From NCBI GenBank assembly GCA_964437725.1, contig CAYTIB010000084.1, positions 1 through 15,604 of the forward strand: a DNA stretch of 15,604 bases, written 5' to 3'. The translations under genes and the position numbers were made by a program. The stretch comes from CAYTIB01 sp964437725 (lineage in GTDB: Bacteria > UBA8248 > JACPRG01 > G963555815). Of this stretch, positions 7,323 to 14,167 are shown one piece after another (the stretch's first letter is position 1; every line of letters starts with the position of its first letter). The notes beneath the pieces are model-generated. The model searched no databases. It was not told the DNA's origin and saw nothing but the letters and a program-made list of their open reading frames with translations.

Positions 7323-7345
7323 GTTCAGTATGGTACCATGAGAAC
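7323..7345. promoter_or_regulatory. Candidate operator: dyad upstream of the catabolic operon
   Basis: A perfect 10-bp palindrome ATGGTACCAT (7330-7339) is flanked by GTTC (7323-7326) and GAAC (7342-7345), giving a two-part dyad with 3 and 2 nt between arms. It lies about 100 bp upstream of the binding-protein start in a 253-bp gap (7227-7479), where the operon promoter should be. I could not pick a convincing -35/-10 pair nearby. No regulator gene is in the window. Confidence 0.3.
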
Positions 7346-7479
7346 CCGCGATTGGGAATACCAGACTGGCGAGTGAGATTTTAAAAGCAAAGAAGATATT
7401 TTATAAATTCTTACTCTCTAATATTTAGATCGCTCTTCCCACATAGGCATTAGTGGAGTCCTTTTGATACCCAATTGAA

Positions 7480-8835
7480 CTATGTTCCTTTGCGGGCTCG
7501 AAGGGCAGCTTCGGATGCGGACGTATCGAGCTTCTCAAGAATTTTCGTCGAGGTCTCTTGTGCTTGCAGGCGAATCTTCTGGGTGTCCATCAACGTGAGA
7601 TTGCCTTCTCGTACCACAACCGTCCCGTTGACGATGACGGTCTCAACGTCGCCGGCCGAAGCACACCAGACGATCAGAGCTGTCAGGTTGTCGTGTTCTC
7701 CCAGAGTCCGTGGTGTCAGGTGAAGACGCCTCATGTCTAAAATGGTTATGTCGGCCTTCAAGCCAGGCGCGATCCTGCCGGCCTCAATACCCAAGGCGCG
7801 GGCTCCCTGTATGGTCGCCATTTCTAAAACTTGCATAGATGAAAGTGCCATCGGATCACCCGTAACAAAACGATGTAGGGTCAGTGTTTGACGCATTGTT
7901 TCGAATGGGTCAAGGCGGTATGTTGAGAGTAGACCGTCTGTTCCCAAGGCGACGGTCACACCGGCGTCGAGCATGTCCCGAACTGGGGCTGCTCCGTTTG
8001 CGAATTTCAAGTTGCTTATCGGGTTGTGGACGACGTGGCTGCCGGTGCGGGAAAAGATTGCAATGTCTTCCGGTTCAAACCAGACACAGTGTGCCGCAAG
8101 AAAATCAGGACCCAGAAACCCAAGGTCTTCCAGAGCTTGCGGGGGGCGCCTTCCCCAGCGTTTAAGCCCGTAGTCGATTTCTCCCCTGTGTTCGCAGAGG
8201 TGGCCATGAAGACGCAATCCGGTTGTATTCGCGTCTCGCCGCAAAGCTTGAAGGAATACATCGCTAGACCCTGACAGATTGTCGTATCCAAGCCATGATT
8301 GGACACGTCCGTCTGGCGATGTCCCGCATAGCTGAATCAGCGAAAGGTTGTCCTCATAGGTATCACTTGTTCCGTCAAAGTCCGGATTGTCTGAAGCGTG
8401 TGGCGATATGCACGCTCTGATTCCAATGTCGACAGCTCCCTTAAAGCAGCCTTGCGGTTTAACGGGCATGGCCATAACCGAAGTGAAGCCATTCAGAAGG
8501 CATTCACCGAAAGCCAATAGTGCGCCAGTCCGGGAATCTTTATCCTCGATCACACGGCTTACTCCGTCAGCATAACGAACGTGCCAATCGGGAACCGGGA
8601 GTCCATCTCCCAGAGCGCGAGCTGGTCGGGCATGCATATGTGCGTTGATAAATCCAGGGATAATGACACGATCTTTTCCCTCGATCACCTCATCTGTATC
8701 GGGACTATTCCCAGTATCGGGGCCAACTTCAAGGATTCGGTCCCCTTCGACAATCAATAAACCTTCATCAATGACGCCAATCTGTGGGTCGAGAGAAACT
8801 ATGGTTGCTCCGCGAATTGCCAATGAGCGGGCCAT
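7480..8835 (-). CDS. Metal-dependent amidohydrolase (chlorohydrolase/deaminase-like, TrzN/AtzA/MtaD group)
   Basis: 451 residues from the ATG at 8833-8835, set by an ideal AAAGGAGGT 7 nt upstream. The small N-terminal beta domain (LAIRGATIVSLDP) leads to PGFINAHMHA with H66 and H68. Further metal and acid residues are H212 and E215 in LHGHLCEH, H249 in AAHC and D300 in LGTDG, so the full subtype set (HxH, H, E, H, D) is present. The C-terminal ARALGIEAGRIAPGLKADITILD and VIVNGTVVV are typical for the cyclic amidohydrolase/deaminase group. Such enzymes release ammonia, chloride or another leaving group from purine, pyrimidine or triazine-type rings; the substrate cannot be told. No signal peptide: cytoplasmic. 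It is divergent from the PyrD-like gene and 253 bp upstream of the catabolic operon on the same strand. Confidence 0.92.
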   Translation of the reverse strand: MARSLAIRGATIVSLDPQIGVIDEGLLIVEGDRILEVGPDTGNSPDTDEVIEGKDRVIIPGFINAHMHARPARALGDGLPVPDWHVRYADGVSRVIEDKDSRTGALLAFGECLLNGFTSVMAMPVKPQGCFKGAVDIGIRACISPHASDNPDFDGTSDTYEDNLSLIQLCGTSPDGRVQSWLGYDNLSGSSDVFLQALRRDANTTGLRLHGHLCEHRGEIDYGLKRWGRRPPQALEDLGFLGPDFLAAHCVWFEPEDIAIFSRTGSHVVHNPISNLKFANGAAPVRDMLDAGVTVALGTDGLLSTYRLDPFETMRQTLTLHRFVTGDPMALSSMQVLEMATIQGARALGIEAGRIAPGLKADITILDMRRLHLTPRTLGEHDNLTALIVWCASAGDVETVIVNGTVVVREGNLTLMDTQKIRLQAQETSTKILEKLDTSASEAALRARKGT

Positions 8836-8842
8836 TTCATTA

Positions 8843-8847
8843 CCTCC
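8843..8847 (-). promoter_or_regulatory. Ribosome binding site deciding the amidohydrolase start
   Basis: GGAGG inside AAAGGAGGT, 7 nt before the ATG at 8835. It rejects the longer frame from 8877. An out-of-frame ATG at 8840 is too close to be used. Confidence 0.8.
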
Positions 8848-9100
8848 TTTGATGCCATTTGAAGGCAGTTTCGCCAATTCATTCTCTGATTTTCAGTAAA
8901 ACCTATGGAAAAGGTCAACTTATTATGTTTTTTCTTGGGGATTTATTTTTTTCGATTGGTTTTGTATTTTAGTTAGGACTTTCGGCTCAGTTGGACATTT
9001 TTGGTATCTGTGGTGATTTGCATGACACTAAGGCGTAACGGTAAAACTACATTGTGTGGAGAGGTGATTTCCTTACTCATGCTGTCAGTCGAGAGATATA

Positions 9101-10162
9101 ATGGGTTTTTATGAGAGTGTTGTCCGTCCTATCATGTTTTGTATTCCGGCTGAGACCGCTCACCATATTGGTGGGCGAGCGCTTTCCGTGAGATTCCCCT
9201 GGCAACTTCAAAGCAAGCTGTATAGAGTTACCGACCCTCGTTTGAAAATTGATTTTGCAGGTCTGCTCCAGACCAACCCCCTGGGTTTAACGGCTGGATT
9301 TGATAAGGATGCTCTTTCCTTGCCAGGCTTAGCTCATCTTGGTTTTGGGAGCATAACGGTAGGTACTATTATGCCAGTTCCTAGAACTGGAAATTCAAAA
9401 CCCCGATTGGGACGACGTGCCCAAGAGCGTGCGCTGGTTAACTGCCTAGGTCTCCCATCCAAAGGGCTCGGGTACACCGTGCGGAATCTGCGCCGGTATC
9501 GCGCTTCGAATCCGAGTAACGGACCAAAAGTGATCGCCAATGTGGGGGGGGATACCATCGACGAGGTGCTAGGTTGTTTTCGGGCGGTAGAACCTTACGC
9601 GGATGCTGTCGAACTGGACCTTACCTGTCCAAACGTTCAAATGGAAGGTGACCTGGCTCGATTAGAAGGCATTGTCAAAGCAATGAAAATTGCCATAACT
9701 GAGCGTACAAAGCCGCTTCTTCTCAAGCTACCGTTTCGGTCGTATGGTGAAAGTGAGTGGAGGGGTCTTGATATGGCGCGAGCAGCGGTTGAGATCGGGC
9801 TAGATGGCATTACCGCAGAAGGGATCCTCCGAGTTGAAGACCACCAGCTTTCGAAACGGCAGGTAGTCTTATCAGGCCCTCCCTGCTTAGAGACCACCCT
9901 GAAAGTCGTTAGAGAGTTGCGGGCCGCTTTGGGAGAGGAGGTTCCAATTCGGATGTCGGGTGGTGCCTCTAGTGGCACGGATGTCTTTCGAATCTTGGAA
10001 GCTGGTGCAAATGCGGTAAACATTTACACGGCATTTATCTATCAGGGTCCAGGAGTTGCGGCACGGATCAATAGTGGGCTTTTAAAAAAGATGGACGACG
10101 AGGGAGTCGGATTTGTAGGTGCTATTCGCAGGTGCTTGCCAGTACCCAGGGAAACGAGTTAG
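9101..10162 (+). CDS. Dihydroorotate dehydrogenase (PyrD)-like flavoprotein, atypical active site
   Basis: 353 residues. The N-terminal YESVVRPIMFCIPAETAHHI resembles the amphipathic N-terminal extension of class 2 (quinone-linked) DHODH. PLGLTAGFDKDA (60-71), GFGSITVGTIMPVPRTGNSKPR (81-102, in parts), LLLKLPF with K209, RMSGGASSG (284-292) and IYTAFIYQGP (308-317) mark the FMN-binding TIM barrel. The catalytic loop is ELDLTCPNV: C176 sits where class 1 enzymes have Cys and class 2 have Ser. Of the four Asn that hold orotate in studied enzymes, the first loop position is S120 (GLPS instead of GLPN), the next is D173, N178 is kept, and the late one is lost (GITAEG). This may be a family member acting on a different cyclic substrate, or a divergent DHODH. 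It is divergent from the amidohydrolase. Confidence 0.85.
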   Translation: MGFYESVVRPIMFCIPAETAHHIGGRALSVRFPWQLQSKLYRVTDPRLKIDFAGLLQTNPLGLTAGFDKDALSLPGLAHLGFGSITVGTIMPVPRTGNSKPRLGRRAQERALVNCLGLPSKGLGYTVRNLRRYRASNPSNGPKVIANVGGDTIDEVLGCFRAVEPYADAVELDLTCPNVQMEGDLARLEGIVKAMKIAITERTKPLLLKLPFRSYGESEWRGLDMARAAVEIGLDGITAEGILRVEDHQLSKRQVVLSGPPCLETTLKVVRELRAALGEEVPIRMSGGASSGTDVFRILEAGANAVNIYTAFIYQGPGVAARINSGLLKKMDDEGVGFVGAIRRCLPVPRETS

Positions 10163-10348
10163 AACTCATCTAGTCAGTACGGTACCGGACATCATTTGAG
10201 TGGGATAAACTCGTTATGCTTTGTGTTTGCGATTTGATGAATGATATCCTTCTTGCTGATGAGTTTAATTGAGCGTGCCCACTATCTAGTGGATTATTGT
10301 TGGAATTATTGCAGTCGGGGTTCCCATCTTCCTTCTTGAAAGAATCAA

Positions 10349-12562
10349 GTGCGACACTCGAACTTTCCACTCCGGGCTACCATAACTAGTAGTCTTATCC
10401 ACGGTATCCTTTTTGGTGTTTTCCTGGGTGCTTTGGAGCCTTATCTGATTTTCTCTCTCACGGATTTTCGTGTACACATGATTACGAGGATGAGCGCTTT
10501 GCACATCCTTACGGTCTCTGTGATCCTAAATGTGGGATTATCGATTTTTGTGGCTCTTGCGGTTACTCTTCTCTACCGTTTTTGGAGCCGTTGGAGGGGT
10601 AAAGAACCAATATCTCAGGAGTCGCTTGCCACCTGCTGGGCTTCCTTCCTCGTAGTATTCTTATTGGTTCTTTTTTCCGGTTATATAAACCCGCGTTTTG
10701 AAATTGCTCCGCAAGGGACATGGGCCAATTGGTTACTGAAAGGTTTGTACCCTTTGGTTGCAGTGACCTTGGGGGTTGTTGTTTATCGCCGTTTTATCCG
10801 GGGGCAGGTACGTCTTTTGGCCTGGAGTAGTGGGTTAGCAGCTATTACCCTCGCCTTCTCCTTGGGTCTAATTCCGACTCTTTTTGGTGTGGTTGCAGAA
10901 CCTTTTAGAGGTCAGACCTGGCGTAAAGTCGAATCTGCTATGGCAGATGCACCAAACATCATCCTAATTGTTTTGGACACACTTCGCGCTGATCACCTCA
11001 ACGACTACGGTTATAAGCGCCGGACTTCACCAGAGTTGAGTCGGATTAGCAAAAGGGGAGTTGTTTTTGAGAATGCGTTTTCTCACTCAAACTGGACACC
11101 TCCTTCGACATCAACTCTCCTTACTTCTCTTTACGAATCCGTCCATGGTGTCAATCAGGTTAAGGGGTACGTCCCTGATGGTGTTGCTACCTTGGCAGAG
11201 GTACTGACCAGTGCTGGTTATACCTCCGCATTTTGGTCAGCAAACGCGCTGGTAAACGCTACGAACAACTACGCCCAGGGGTTTGATTACGTGTCGCAGA
11301 TCTCAGAGGCTTACCAGCAGATTCGAGGTCAGAATCGTTTGCCTCCATATCAACTTTACGTTTGGAGAACCCTAGGCTCGCGTTTTCCAAAGGTTTTTCA
11401 GAACTTGGACGCTGTTAGCGTTTTCTTTGAATATCTTTTTAATGAGGTGGGAGTAGACAAGAAAAACCCCGTAGAGGTAGACGAGAAAATTTGGTCCAGA
11501 CCTACCATGTCCTGGGCTGGTTACTACCGTGCCAGAAAGGCGGATTGGATTTATAAACAGGTGAAGGCATATGTCTCCCATATGATAGCTCGCCCTGCGT
11601 ACGACTCGCGGCTGAATAAATTTTTCCTTTACCTTCATTACTTTGATTCTCATACCCCTTATCGAGGTCCGGGGAATTATAAGCGCATGTTTGACCCCGG
11701 TTTTAAAGGGCAATTGGTTGAGCATGCTCCGGGTGGAAAAAAAATATGCAGGGAGACTAAAAGGGAAACAGGACCGCGTAGCTGCTATGTGGAAGCCCCC
11801 CCCCGTCGAGGTAGTGCTCCGCTTCGGCGAAAAGAACTACACAATATGGTAGCCCAGTACGACGGGGAGATTGCATTCCTGGATCGATTTTTGGGAGAGT
11901 TGGTGCAGTTTTTAAAGAAGAAAGACCTTTTCGAGAATACTCTTCTGGTTATTACTTCAGATCATGGAGAGGCCTTCCATGAACATGGGACATATGGGCA
12001 TGGAAGTACGGTATACCAAGAGGAAGTGCACGTTCCGTTGATCGTTACTTGGCCCAGGAAACTGCCCCAAGGCATTAGACGTTTTGACCCCGTAGGGCTG
12101 GTGGATGTCATGCCAACTCTCCTAGAGGCTGCCGGAGTTTCATCTGTTCCTTCTTGCATGCAAGGTCGCTCGTTTTTGAAAGTCATGACGGGAAGGGAAC
12201 GGCGCCAGGAAGTTTATGGCGAGACAGGACATCACGAAAGGTCAAGTCATCTGTTTCTGATTAGAGAGAAATGGAAGCTCATATATCGTTTGAGTTGGCC
12301 CATTTCTTCGGCCCGTAGCTATATTTTAAGAAAAAAGTTTTTGTTTGACTTGGAGGCAGATCCTGGAGAGCAATCGAACCTTTTGGAGTTGCCTTCCGCC
12401 AACACTTTCTCCGAAAAGATGGCAGGGTCGATGGGAAGGTCTCTTGACCGGTGGTTTAAACATGTTCGAGGAGGTTGCCGAGCCTACAAGCCGTCGGAAT
12501 CTGATTCTACTATGCCCACGGATTTGCAAGAGAGGCTAAAAGCACTGGGATATGTTGAATGA
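10349..12562 (+). CDS. Membrane-anchored sulfatase-fold hydrolase/transferase with Thr nucleophile
   Basis: 737 residues. A GTG start is forced by an in-frame TGA four codons upstream (10337-10339); starting at the next Met would delete the first membrane helix. About five hydrophobic segments are visible (near 13-36, 50-76, 95-113, 128-147, 156-183), then an alkaline-phosphatase-superfamily domain from about 200. Metal residues: D210 in IVLDTLRADH, D538-H539 in TSDHGEAF, and H551 in YGHG. FLYLHYFDSHTPY (426-438) is typical. The nucleophile motif reads NWTPPSTSTLL, placing T250 where sulfatases have Cys or Ser (C/S-x-P-x-R) and losing the Arg. Formylglycine cannot form from Thr; Thr is the nucleophile in EptA- and LtaS-type phosphotransferases. 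Periplasmic or cell-surface modification is therefore more likely than classical sulfatase activity. Runs of nine C (11796-11804) and eight A (11737-11744) occur within the gene. Confidence 0.9.
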   Translation: MRHSNFPLRATITSSLIHGILFGVFLGALEPYLIFSLTDFRVHMITRMSALHILTVSVILNVGLSIFVALAVTLLYRFWSRWRGKEPISQESLATCWASFLVVFLLVLFSGYINPRFEIAPQGTWANWLLKGLYPLVAVTLGVVVYRRFIRGQVRLLAWSSGLAAITLAFSLGLIPTLFGVVAEPFRGQTWRKVESAMADAPNIILIVLDTLRADHLNDYGYKRRTSPELSRISKRGVVFENAFSHSNWTPPSTSTLLTSLYESVHGVNQVKGYVPDGVATLAEVLTSAGYTSAFWSANALVNATNNYAQGFDYVSQISEAYQQIRGQNRLPPYQLYVWRTLGSRFPKVFQNLDAVSVFFEYLFNEVGVDKKNPVEVDEKIWSRPTMSWAGYYRARKADWIYKQVKAYVSHMIARPAYDSRLNKFFLYLHYFDSHTPYRGPGNYKRMFDPGFKGQLVEHAPGGKKICRETKRETGPRSCYVEAPPRRGSAPLRRKELHNMVAQYDGEIAFLDRFLGELVQFLKKKDLFENTLLVITSDHGEAFHEHGTYGHGSTVYQEEVHVPLIVTWPRKLPQGIRRFDPVGLVDVMPTLLEAAGVSSVPSCMQGRSFLKVMTGRERRQEVYGETGHHERSSHLFLIREKWKLIYRLSWPISSARSYILRKKFLFDLEADPGEQSNLLELPSANTFSEKMAGSMGRSLDRWFKHVRGGCRAYKPSESDSTMPTDLQERLKALGYVE

Positions 12563-12733
12563 CCCGGACATTCTGCTCTGCAAAGAATAGTAAAGTCGCT
12601 ATTTAATCGGAATTTCCTCTAGCAGGGAAATAAGAGCAAGGGATATCAGGTGGTGGATGGTGATCCAGTCGCTTGGTTGAATATTCCGATACAGGACAAC
12701 ACTGGAAAAACCAAAGTGCCCCCTAACCGAACT

Positions 12734-12760
12734 GTTTAACAGTAGTTGATTTAGTTAAAC
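12734..12760. promoter_or_regulatory. Inverted repeat upstream of the MBL-fold gene
   Basis: GTTTAAC (12734-12740) and GTTAAAC (12754-12760) are exact reverse complements separated by 13 nt, ending 38 bp before the MBL-fold start codon. The position suits an operator or leader hairpin. The rest of the 236-bp gap after the sulfatase-fold gene shows no gene, no clear promoter and no strong terminator. Confidence 0.3.
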
Positions 12761-12798
12761 CTGTAAGGAATCGGAGTTGTTTTTCGGAAGAAGTTATC

Positions 12799-13638
12799 AT
12801 GGAAAAAGTTGTCAATGGCATATTTGCCGAGACGGGTATTTACGGATGTAATCCGGGTTTCATTGTAACCCCGGAGGGGGTGGTTATGGTGGATACCCCG
12901 CAAAAACCGAGTGACTGGCTGTATTGGAAGGAGGCCATTTCGGTACACGGTCCTGTTCGGTGGCTGATTAACACCGAATATCATTGGGACCATACGATGG
13001 GAAACCCTTATTTTGGTGGTATTGTCGTGGCACACGATGCTACCTATAGAGATTTTTTTCAAGTTTCATCTATTTGGGGTTTTGGGATAGAAGGTGCTCA
13101 ATCGTGGATCAAGCATTCGGACCCCGAAGGCGTTTCTATCGCAGATAACTACGTACCTCGCCCCCCCCAGGTTACATTCTCAAGGGACATGACAATTCAC
13201 ATCGGTGGGATGCAGATTCAGCTTCTCCACACACCGGGACATACGGATGGACAGGCGGTTGTCTATATCCCTGAACGGGGCGTTCTTTTTGCGACTGACA
13301 ACCTGTTTGTCGAATTCCTTCCCTGGTTTCATGACTCCAATCCTTTTGATTGGCTTGCCTCCCTGAGCCGACTTAAGGCCATGGATTACGATCGAATTGT
13401 TCCCGGCCACGGTCCGATATGTGGGAAAGAAGAAGTTGGTCATATGGAGGAGAAGATTTGCGGAGTGCTCTCTCGTGTGCGTCAAGCAATCGATCGCGGT
13501 TTATCGGAAGAAGAGGCGGCTGCAACCGTGAAATTTTTGGACCTTTGTGTTCAAGAAAAAAATTACAAAGACATTCGAGAGGATATTGAATCTGCAAGTA
13601 TCCGACGCCTGTATCGGGTATTGAAGGAAAATGATTAA
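12799..13638 (+). CDS. MBL-fold metallo-hydrolase with ExHxDH metal motif
   Basis: 279 residues with the metallo-beta-lactamase fold: GFIVTPEGVVMVDTP (20-34), the metal motif INTEYHWDHTMGN, HTPGHTDG with H148, FATDN with D167, and VPGHGP with H204. The first metal-motif residue is E60 rather than His (ExHxDH), while H62, D64 and H65 are kept. An Asp/Glu-substituted first position recurs in subgroups of this superfamily, so activity is not excluded. No signal peptide: cytoplasmic. The likely reaction is hydrolysis of a thioester, ester or lactone; the substrate is unknown. A weak GGAAGAAG precedes the ATG. A ubiD-like start follows after 35 nt, so it once led a second decarboxylase operon. A run of eight C (13161-13168) lies in frame. 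Confidence 0.9.
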   Translation: MEKVVNGIFAETGIYGCNPGFIVTPEGVVMVDTPQKPSDWLYWKEAISVHGPVRWLINTEYHWDHTMGNPYFGGIVVAHDATYRDFFQVSSIWGFGIEGAQSWIKHSDPEGVSIADNYVPRPPQVTFSRDMTIHIGGMQIQLLHTPGHTDGQAVVYIPERGVLFATDNLFVEFLPWFHDSNPFDWLASLSRLKAMDYDRIVPGHGPICGKEEVGHMEEKICGVLSRVRQAIDRGLSEEEAAATVKFLDLCVQEKNYKDIREDIESASIRRLYRVLKEND

Positions 13639-13673
13639 GGGATTTACTTCACCAAGATGTTGGAGGAAATGCT

Positions 13674-13832
13674 GTGACTCCTGTTAAACCCATAACTCAG
13701 GATTTACGGGGTTTCATCGAATTGCTCAAGGAACGTTACCCGGACGAAGTGGTTCAGGGGTGGAAACCGGAAATTCGCAAGGGTGAAAAACTGGTGTCCC
13801 CAGGGGGATTTGAACCCCCGTCGCCGCCGTGA
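13674..13832 (+). pseudogene. 5' remnant of a second ubiD-like gene, truncated at tRNA-Glu
   Basis: A GTG with a strong GGAGG 7 nt upstream opens a 52-codon frame beginning VTPVKPITQDLRGFIELLK and continuing ERYPDEVVQ. The stretch DLRGFIELLKERYPDEVV aligns without gaps with DLRTFIELAEKKLPGSVR at residues 4-21 of the complete UbiD in this window, so it is the N terminus of a UbiD-family decarboxylase. After VVQ (about 13757) the similarity stops; the rest reads into the reverse complement of tRNA-Glu, where the TGA at 13830-13832 ends the frame. The remaining 400-odd residues of a normal UbiD are missing. It follows the MBL-fold gene by 35 nt. A deletion, rearrangement or integration event at the tRNA is the simplest explanation; an assembly join is the other. 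Confidence 0.7.
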
Positions 13833-13869
13833 AAGGGCGGTGTCCTAGGCCAGGCTAGACGATGGGGAC
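13792..13869 (-). tRNA. tRNA-Glu (anticodon TTC)
   Basis: The minus strand gives acceptor GTCCCCA (13869-13863) pairing with TGGGGAC (13802-13796). The anticodon stem-loop is CCGCC-CTTTCAC-GGCGG with anticodon TTC, the T arm contains GGTTCAAATCC, the discriminator is A, and CCA is encoded at 13794-13792. All arms close. It lies 41 nt downstream of tRNA-Lys in the same transcript. A T5 run follows the CCA directly (GTTTTTC). Its 3' end faces the truncated ubiD gene. Confidence 0.96.
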
Positions 13870-13910
13870 CGCAATGATTGGTCCGATTCAGTTGAGAATC
13901 CACATTAATT

Positions 13911-13986
13911 TGGTGAGCCGCCCAGGACTCGAACCTGGCACCACCTGCTTAAAAGGCAGGTGCTCTACCTGATGAGCTAGCGGCCC
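13911..13986 (-). tRNA. tRNA-Lys (anticodon TTT)
   Basis: The minus strand gives acceptor GGGCCGC (13986-13980) with GCGGCTC (13921-13915), one G-T pair. The anticodon stem-loop is CCTGC-CTTTTAA-GCAGG with anticodon TTT, the T arm contains GGTTCGAGTCC, the discriminator is A, and CCA is encoded at 13913-13911. First gene of a two-tRNA operon. Confidence 0.96.
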
Positions 13987-14030
13987 ACCATGTTCACAAA
14001 TTGGAGAGGGCGCTTACTTGTTGCAATCCA

Positions 14031-14058
14031 TATATATTGGGTGTTACGCGAGTGTCAA
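14031..14058 (-). promoter_or_regulatory. Sigma-70-type promoter of the tRNA-Lys/tRNA-Glu operon
   Basis: On the minus strand a perfect -35 TTGACA (14058-14053), a 16-nt spacer and -10 TATATA (14036-14031) point towards tRNA-Lys, whose 5' end is at 13986. The predicted transcript would begin near 14024 with a leader of about 38 nt. TATATG with an 18-nt spacer is an alternative -10. Confidence 0.7.
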
Positions 14059-14167
14059 GCAATTGAAGAGTGTGACATTGCGCCCAATGGACGAACTCGC
14101 GAAACGATTATTAACTCCCTCGGTGATTTCCGCCGATTTTCTATGCCCTCTCCGTTGTGTTTTTTTC

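Noticed and set aside
8913..8918. TTGACC as a -35 for the amidohydrolase in the divergent gap
   Set aside because: No acceptable -10 lies at 16-18 nt on the minus strand. I see no reliable promoter in either direction in 8836-9100.
10259..10339. 26-codon frame just upstream of, and in frame with, the sulfatase-fold gene
   Set aside because: No ribosome binding site, no recognisable peptide features, and it ends at the TGA before the GTG start. Too little to call a leader peptide or a suppressed stop.
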